Below are positions 59,358 to 64,000 of a DNA stretch of 64,000 nt, in pieces. The position numbers and the translations under genes are program-made. The stretch comes from Oceanobacillus jeddahensis (lineage in GTDB: Bacteria > Bacillota > Bacilli > Bacillales > Amphibacillaceae): contig NZ_CCDM010000002.1 in assembly GCF_000750635.1 (NCBI RefSeq), forward strand, positions 992,001 through 1,056,000, given 5' to 3'. Position 1 is the stretch's first letter. Each line of letters begins with the position of its first letter. The notes under the pieces are model-generated. The model did no database searches. It had not been told where the DNA came from and saw only the letters and a program-made list of their open reading frames with translations.

Positions 59358-59870
59358 TTAAATAAGTTGCATTGTCGTAATACAAGTTGGGTCATCCTCG
59401 AATGTAGATATGGTTGATTCTACCTGTTTGTCATCTAAAGTAATAATTGCTTTAAATTTTTGATCTCTTGGTAGCCATAGATCAATAAAACCATTGTCAA
59501 ATGATTCAATTGTGTCATCGATAAGCACATTTCCATCGGTATCTTCGATGTAAACATCAAATGGAGTATTCACTAATTCACCTTGACATCCTGTAAGACT
59601 GTGAAATGTACATGGATGTGTTTCATTGATAAAGGGAGCGATCGATACATAAAACTCATCATCAGGTAAATCATAGTGGACTTCTTTATTATCTTTTTCA
59701 ACTACTAATTGGCTAGTATCGACAAAGGCAGAGGTAGCACTTATTTGATCTGTGCTGTAATCGTGTATTAATGATTTAATATCTGCTTCAGTTGATTGAT
59801 CAGTATTACCGCTGCAAGCTGCTAAAATAACCAAAAGAAAAACACAAACAAACACTATTCTATTTTTCAA
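59358..59870 (-). CDS. CueP-like copper-binding lipoprotein
   Basis: A 170-residue lipoprotein with lipobox LAAC (Cys19). Conserved CueP features are NETHPCTFHSLTGCQGEL and the terminal TCITTMQLI, with Cys residues that bind copper in the Salmonella periplasmic protein CueP. CueP homologues in Gram-positive bacteria are surface lipoproteins. It lies between the cupredoxin fusion and the MATE gene, in opposite orientation. Start 59870 has AGGAG upstream on the minus strand. Confidence 0.85.
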   Translation of the reverse strand: MKNRIVFVCVFLLVILAACSGNTDQSTEADIKSLIHDYSTDQISATSAFVDTSQLVVEKDNKEVHYDLPDDEFYVSIAPFINETHPCTFHSLTGCQGELVNTPFDVYIEDTDGNVLIDDTIESFDNGFIDLWLPRDQKFKAIITLDDKQVESTISTFEDDPTCITTMQLI

Positions 59871-60036
59871 ATAGACAACTCCTTATCATACAAAATATAT
59901 ATAATTATTATAACATCAAAATTGAATAGAAAGTTCATCTTCATAGAATTGTTAAAATTATTAAAAATTCAACGTTGGGTACAGTGAGAAATGAAAGTAA
60001 TGCAAAATTATTTTCTGTAAAATTATTCTTATTGAA

Positions 60037-60056
60037 TACTGTACGGGGGTATGATA
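60037..60056 (+). promoter_or_regulatory. CsoR-type operator upstream of the MATE gene
   Basis: TACTGTACGGGGGTATGATA closely matches the B. subtilis CsoR box TACCCTACGGGGGTATGGTA. It lies 62 bases before the MATE start and close to a possible -10 (TATTAT, 60054-60059). A CsoR gene is encoded at 63575 in this window. Confidence 0.8.
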
Positions 60057-60117
60057 TTATGTTGTTGAGGAAATTGATGAAAAGCTCTTGGAATTAGGTG
60101 GAATGGAGGGATAATTG

Positions 60118-61563
60118 ATGAGTGTTGCAGATCAAACATTAAAGAAAGGGTTAAGTACCAGTGAAAAGTTAAAAGTTATTATCATATTGGCAGTTCCAGC
60201 AGTGATAGAGAATTTCTTTCAGACGATGCTAGGATTTGCTGATACATTTTTCGTTGCTCAAATTGGGCTAGATGAAGTATCTGCGGTGGGGGTAACGAAC
60301 GCTATACTGGCAATTTATTTTGCGATTTTTATGGCAATAGGTGTTGGTGTTAATGTGTTAATGGCTAATGCAACAGGTGCAAATGACTATGAACGTGCTT
60401 CAAAAGTGGCACAGCAGGGAGTTATTTTAGCCTCCATCATAGGTGTACTGACAGGGCTGTTGACTCTAATTTTTGCAGAACCCCTACTAAGTCTTCTTGG
60501 GGTTGAACAACAGGTATTGGAGATTGGCGTTGTATACTTTAGAATTGTTGCTGTTCCTTCTATACTCATGGCATATATGTTTGTGATGAGTAGTATTTTA
60601 AGGGGAGTTGGAGATACAAAATCACCAATGAAAGCAGTTATTATTGCAAATATTGTCAACATTATTTTGGATTATGTCCTTATCTTTGGCTTCTTTTTTA
60701 TACCCGCACTTGGTATCGTAGGAGCTGGATTAGCTGGAGTAATTGCACGTCTGGTGGGTACATTTGTGCTTATTCAATATATTCGGAAAAACAAACAGAT
60801 TATGTTTCATAAGAAGTGGTGGAGATATGATAAGTCATATCAAAAAGAACTTTTAGGTTTAGGAGCTCCGGCAGCAGGTGAACGTTTGGCGATGAGAATA
60901 GGACAGGTCGTGTATTTTGGCTTTATTGTTGCATTAGGTACAAGTACATTTGCAGCACATCAAATAGCAGGGAATATCGAGACATTTTCTTATATGATTG
61001 CTTATGGTTTTGCTGCTGCCGCAACTATTATTGTAGGTAAACAAGTAGGAGCAGGTAACTATGAAGAAGCTAAAAGTTATGCAAAATTAATCTCCATACT
61101 ATCAGCTGTATTTATGATTTTCATGGGAGTATTATTATTTATTCTTGGAGAATGGATAGGCGGTTTTTTCAGTGAAGATCCGGTAGTTGTATCTGAAATA
61201 GGCATTGCATTAAAAATAGCAGCATTATTCCAGCCTTTTCTAGCGATATTGCTTATTCTTACAGGAGCATATCAAGGTGCTAGAAATACAAAATATCCTA
61301 TGTATTTAACAACGATTGGGATGTGGCTGATCCGAACACTTTTTGTATATCTCTTAGCAATTCAAATGGAATTAGGAATAGCTGGAGTATGGGTAGCAAT
61401 TGGTATTGACATCGTGATACGTGCTATTGTTATGTGGTACAGAATGGAAAAAGACAAATGGATTAAATCTGAAAAGAAGATGTCATTTAAAGATAAAGTA
61501 GAATGTCAATGTCATCCAAAGACAAAACAACCTAATATGAATGAATGTGTTAATAATTATTAA
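60118..61563 (+). CDS. MATE-family efflux transporter with Cys/His tail
   Basis: A 481-residue protein with 12 membrane helices of the MATE family (ENFFQTMLGFADTFFVAQIG, SSILRGVGDTKSPMKAVI, LTGAYQGARNTKYPMYLT). An unusual C-terminal tail (VECQCHPKTKQPNMNECVNNY) holds three Cys and a His, absent from ordinary MATE pumps, and could bind copper. The CsoR-type box upstream predicts induction by copper. Known MATE substrates are organic cations, so metal transport is inference. ATG 60118 follows ATGGAGGGATAATTG. Confidence 0.85.
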   Translation: MSVADQTLKKGLSTSEKLKVIIILAVPAVIENFFQTMLGFADTFFVAQIGLDEVSAVGVTNAILAIYFAIFMAIGVGVNVLMANATGANDYERASKVAQQGVILASIIGVLTGLLTLIFAEPLLSLLGVEQQVLEIGVVYFRIVAVPSILMAYMFVMSSILRGVGDTKSPMKAVIIANIVNIILDYVLIFGFFFIPALGIVGAGLAGVIARLVGTFVLIQYIRKNKQIMFHKKWWRYDKSYQKELLGLGAPAAGERLAMRIGQVVYFGFIVALGTSTFAAHQIAGNIETFSYMIAYGFAAAATIIVGKQVGAGNYEEAKSYAKLISILSAVFMIFMGVLLFILGEWIGGFFSEDPVVVSEIGIALKIAALFQPFLAILLILTGAYQGARNTKYPMYLTTIGMWLIRTLFVYLLAIQMELGIAGVWVAIGIDIVIRAIVMWYRMEKDKWIKSEKKMSFKDKVECQCHPKTKQPNMNECVNNY

Positions 61564-61578
61564 AACTTCATTTCATAA

Positions 61579-61618
61579 TGACCATTTCTCCTATAGTTTT
61601 GGTTTAGGAGAAATGTCA
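61579..61618 (+). terminator. Hairpin after the MATE gene
   Basis: TGACCATTTCTCCTA pairs with TAGGAGAAATGTCA. It has no clear T-run. Confidence 0.5.
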
Positions 61619-61754
61619 AGAAGAGATGATATTATTGTAACGAAAAGCAAGTTAGTTATTTTAAAATATATTTTTAAAGGGAAAATTTATAACTGATGAA
61701 GGACTGATTAAAGTTCAGATTTAGGTAAATTAAATGACTTGGGAGGGAAATAAT

Positions 61755-63413
61755 ATGGTACAGAAAGTCGTTATCATAGGCGGTGTAGCAGGTGGTGCAA
61801 CAGCCGCTGCAAGGTTAAGAAGAATAAGTGAAGAAATAGAAATTGTGCTTTTCGAAAGAGGAGAACATATTTCATTTGCGAACTGTGGACTGCCTTACTA
61901 TATCGGAGAAACAATTAAGGATCGCAATAAATTATTAGTACAAACAGTAGAGAGTATGTCGGAACGATTTAATCTTGACATACGAAATTTGAGTGAAGTA
62001 GTGAATATCGACACAGATAAAAAACAGGTGACAGTTAATAACTTAAAAAGTGGAGAAACATACAAAGAACCCTATGATAAATTATTGTTATCACCGGGAG
62101 CAAAACCGATTGTACCTGCTATACCAGGGTTAAAGGAAAATAATTCGTTGTTTACATTAAGAAATATTCCTGACACCGATGCGATCAAACATTATGCGGA
62201 TTATCACCTGCCACAAAAAGCTGTCATTGTTGGCGGCGGATTTATCGGTGTTGAGATGGCGGAGAATCTTGCAAGCAGAGGGATAGAGGTGACCCTTGTT
62301 GAAATGGCCAATCAAATCATGGCACCGATTGATATGGAGATGGCAGCTATTCTACACACTCATTTAAGAGAAAAAGGGATTCAATTGATTCTTGAAAATG
62401 GTGTTCAATCATTTGCAGAGGAAGGAAAGAAGATTATTCTTTCTGACGGAATGGAACTTCAAACAGATATGACGATTCTTTCTATCGGAGTTGTGCCGGA
62501 AAATGAACTGGCGAAATCAGCAGGACTTGTCTTAGGACAGCGTGGGGGAATTATTGTAAATAAATATCTGCAAACGTCCAATGAACATATTTATGCGGTT
62601 GGGGATGCAGTAGAAGTAGAAGACTATACCACAGGGACAAAGACAATGATTCCACTTGCTGGACCGGCCAATCGTCAAGGCCGGATCGCGGCTAACAATA
62701 TAATGGGTAAAAAAGAGAAATATCAAGGGACAGTAGGTACATCCATTGCAAAGGTGTTTGATTTGACCGTTGCATCCACAGGAAATAATGAAAAAACACT
62801 TAAACGGCTAGGCATTCCCTACGAAGTGGTCCATGTTCATCCAAGCTCTCATGCTAATTATTATCCGGAAGCTGTACCAATTTCTTTAAAGTTACTTTTT
62901 GATAAAGAAACAGGAAAAATCTTTGGTGCTCAGACTGTTGGAGAAGATGGTGTGGATAAACGGATGGATGTTATCGCTACAGCTATAAAAGGTGGGCTAA
63001 CCGTAGAAGATTTAACAAATTTAGAGCTGTCCTATGCACCACCTTATTCATCAGCAAAAGATCCGGTAAATATGGCGGGATATGTTGCTGCGAATATTAT
63101 GGATGGAGAGTTGGAACATATCCAGTGGCATGAAGTAGATCAGATTGTTGCTGATGGGGGATTTTTGATTGATGTTCGTAACTCAGCGGAACGTGAATCA
63201 GGATATATAAAAGGCTCTATTAATATTCCGCTAAATGAGCTTAGAAATTCTCTTGATAACATACCAAAAGATCAGACGATTTATGTAAGTTGTCAAGTTG
63301 GCTTAAGAGGGTATTTGGCTAGTCGTATTCTAAAAAATAACGGATTTGAAGTGAAAAATGTAGATGGTGGTTGGAAGACATATTCCTCTGTTTTTTGGAG
63401 TAAGCAAAAATGA
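61755..63413 (+). CDS. CoA-disulfide reductase with C-terminal rhodanese domain
   Basis: A 552-residue flavoprotein. The FAD fold (GGVAGGATAAAR) and the single active-site Cys44 (SFANCGLPYYIG) mark the CoADR/NADH oxidase-peroxidase group. A rhodanese domain (about 465-550) has Cys513 in VSCQVGLRGY. CoADR-Rhd fusions reduce CoA-disulfide, CoA-persulfide or sulfur species. In Bacillaceae, which use bacillithiol and CoA, it would maintain thiols under metal stress. ATG 61755 follows GGGAGGGAAATAAT. It lies 162 bases before csoR. Confidence 0.93.
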   Translation: MVQKVVIIGGVAGGATAAARLRRISEEIEIVLFERGEHISFANCGLPYYIGETIKDRNKLLVQTVESMSERFNLDIRNLSEVVNIDTDKKQVTVNNLKSGETYKEPYDKLLLSPGAKPIVPAIPGLKENNSLFTLRNIPDTDAIKHYADYHLPQKAVIVGGGFIGVEMAENLASRGIEVTLVEMANQIMAPIDMEMAAILHTHLREKGIQLILENGVQSFAEEGKKIILSDGMELQTDMTILSIGVVPENELAKSAGLVLGQRGGIIVNKYLQTSNEHIYAVGDAVEVEDYTTGTKTMIPLAGPANRQGRIAANNIMGKKEKYQGTVGTSIAKVFDLTVASTGNNEKTLKRLGIPYEVVHVHPSSHANYYPEAVPISLKLLFDKETGKIFGAQTVGEDGVDKRMDVIATAIKGGLTVEDLTNLELSYAPPYSSAKDPVNMAGYVAANIMDGELEHIQWHEVDQIVADGGFLIDVRNSAERESGYIKGSINIPLNELRNSLDNIPKDQTIYVSCQVGLRGYLASRILKNNGFEVKNVDGGWKTYSSVFWSKQK

Positions 63414-63574
63414 TAAAGGTGAAATAGCCTAACTGGTATGAAACAGCTAGGTGGAGGATAGTTAATATTAGAGTTTTCATGGGGCTATCAACTCAAACCT
63501 TTCTAAAAACTTTGAGTAATGATATCCGAATGCGAGATAATAATATATAAATATGAATTAAAGGAGCGATTACT

Positions 63575-63901
63575 ATGGTGAAATCAAAAGAAATAATACA
63601 AAATGTAAGTGAAGAAAAAAAGGCAATGGAACCACGGACAGATAAAGAAAAGGAACGTGTAATTAATCGTTTAAAACGTGTTGAGGGGCAAGTTAGAGGA
63701 CTTCAAAATATGGTTGAAAATGACCGTTACTGTATGGATATTCTTATTCAGTTATCAGCTGTACAGTCAGCTTTAAAGAAAGTGGGATTTTCTGTGATGG
63801 AACGACATGCAAAAACATGTATGACTCACTCCGTTAAAAATGGTAATGAGGAGGAAGTTATTGATGAATTGTTAGCAGTTATTAATCAATACTCAAAGTA
63901 G
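63575..63901 (+). CDS. csoR: CsoR copper-sensing repressor
   Basis: A 108-residue DUF156 regulator with the CsoR ligand set Cys53, His78 and Cys82 (RYCMDILIQ, ERHAKTCM), at the spacing of B. subtilis CsoR Cys45/His70/Cys74. The NRLKRVEGQVRGLQNMVENDRYC core is near-identical to that protein. The His-x3-Cys pair argues for Cu(I) sensing rather than the persulfide-sensing CstR type. It is likely to act on the box at 60037. ATG 63575 follows AAAGGAGCGATTACT. Confidence 0.93.
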   Translation: MVKSKEIIQNVSEEKKAMEPRTDKEKERVINRLKRVEGQVRGLQNMVENDRYCMDILIQLSAVQSALKKVGFSVMERHAKTCMTHSVKNGNEEEVIDELLAVINQYSK

Positions 63902-63963
63902 TTGATGTGATATTAGTTAACAATTTTACTTATAAGAACACAACAGGGTATATGATTTGCCTT

Positions 63964-63979
63964 CATTCAAATTTGAATG
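63964..63979. promoter_or_regulatory. CadC-type palindrome at the window edge
   Basis: CATTCAAATTTGAATG is a perfect palindrome with the same TTCAAA half-site as the two CadC operators at 37010-37074. The gene it controls lies beyond the window, or it is an orphan site. Confidence 0.55.
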
Positions 63980-64000
63980 TAAAAAATAAATAAACTATAG

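Noticed and set aside
61755..63901. CsoR-like gene read as the persulfide sensor CstR because of the neighbouring CoADR-rhodanese
   Set aside because: The CsoR-specific ligand His78 is present between Cys53 and Cys82, and no CstA/CstB or TauE-like partner lies nearby.

Overview
The window looks like a large plasmid or integrative element from a low-GC Gram-positive bacterium of the Bacillaceae, possibly close to Oceanobacillus, Virgibacillus or Lentibacillus. The evidence is AT-rich DNA, strong AGGAGG-type ribosome sites, frequent TTG and GTG starts, and Bacillus-type families: ResABC/CtaG, thioredoxin-coupled ArsC, CadC, CsoR, YdhK and SHOCT proteins. The genus is inference. No transposase, integrase, relaxase, rRNA or tRNA gene was recognised.

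Region 1 (1-10.6 kb) is element housekeeping. It holds an S1-domain protein, a wHTH-like protein, two tandem type I toxin cassettes (the second frameshifted), a RelBE pair, a HicB-like protein, and a replication/recombination set: Redbeta/RecT-like annealing protein, primase zinc-ribbon protein, SSB, PD-(D/E)XK nuclease and a separately encoded TOPRIM primase core. A LexA-box-like site and the first 22 or so codons of a uvrX-like polymerase gene close the region.

Region 2 (10.6-24.3 kb) is an arsenic island: an Acr3/BASS-type transporter, an AdaA-like regulator, a Cys-pair MarR regulator with two matching palindromes, two flavoproteins, a small protein, then arsR-arsB-arsC-arsD-arsA-hesB-like. 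It is followed by a DsbA-like oxidoreductase, a CmtR-type sensor and a cadA-like P-type ATPase that has lost its actuator domain.

Region 3 (24.4-36.6 kb) is an envelope redox and respiratory-assembly island: CcdA, two Sco proteins, a FixH/YtkA-like lipoprotein, a ZIP transporter, ResA-ResB-ResC, a two-component system, and CtaG. Together these would move reductant outward, mature c-type cytochromes and help deliver copper to an oxidase.

Region 4 (36.9-64 kb) is metal resistance: cadC-cadA-cadD, a third flavoprotein, an NlpC/P60 protein whose catalytic Cys is Ser, an AbrB-like protein, a YdhK lipoprotein, a second ccdA with a decayed resA, merR-merA, copper-storage-like Csp proteins, two SHOCT proteins, a DsbD/CcdA-like protein, a two-component system with copB, a multicopper oxidase, a membrane-cupredoxin fusion, a CueP-like lipoprotein, a MATE transporter behind a CsoR-type box, CoA-disulfide reductase-rhodanese and CsoR. 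Decayed copies (copZ twice, csp, resA, a P-type ATPase tail, uvrX) show repeated gain and loss by recombination.
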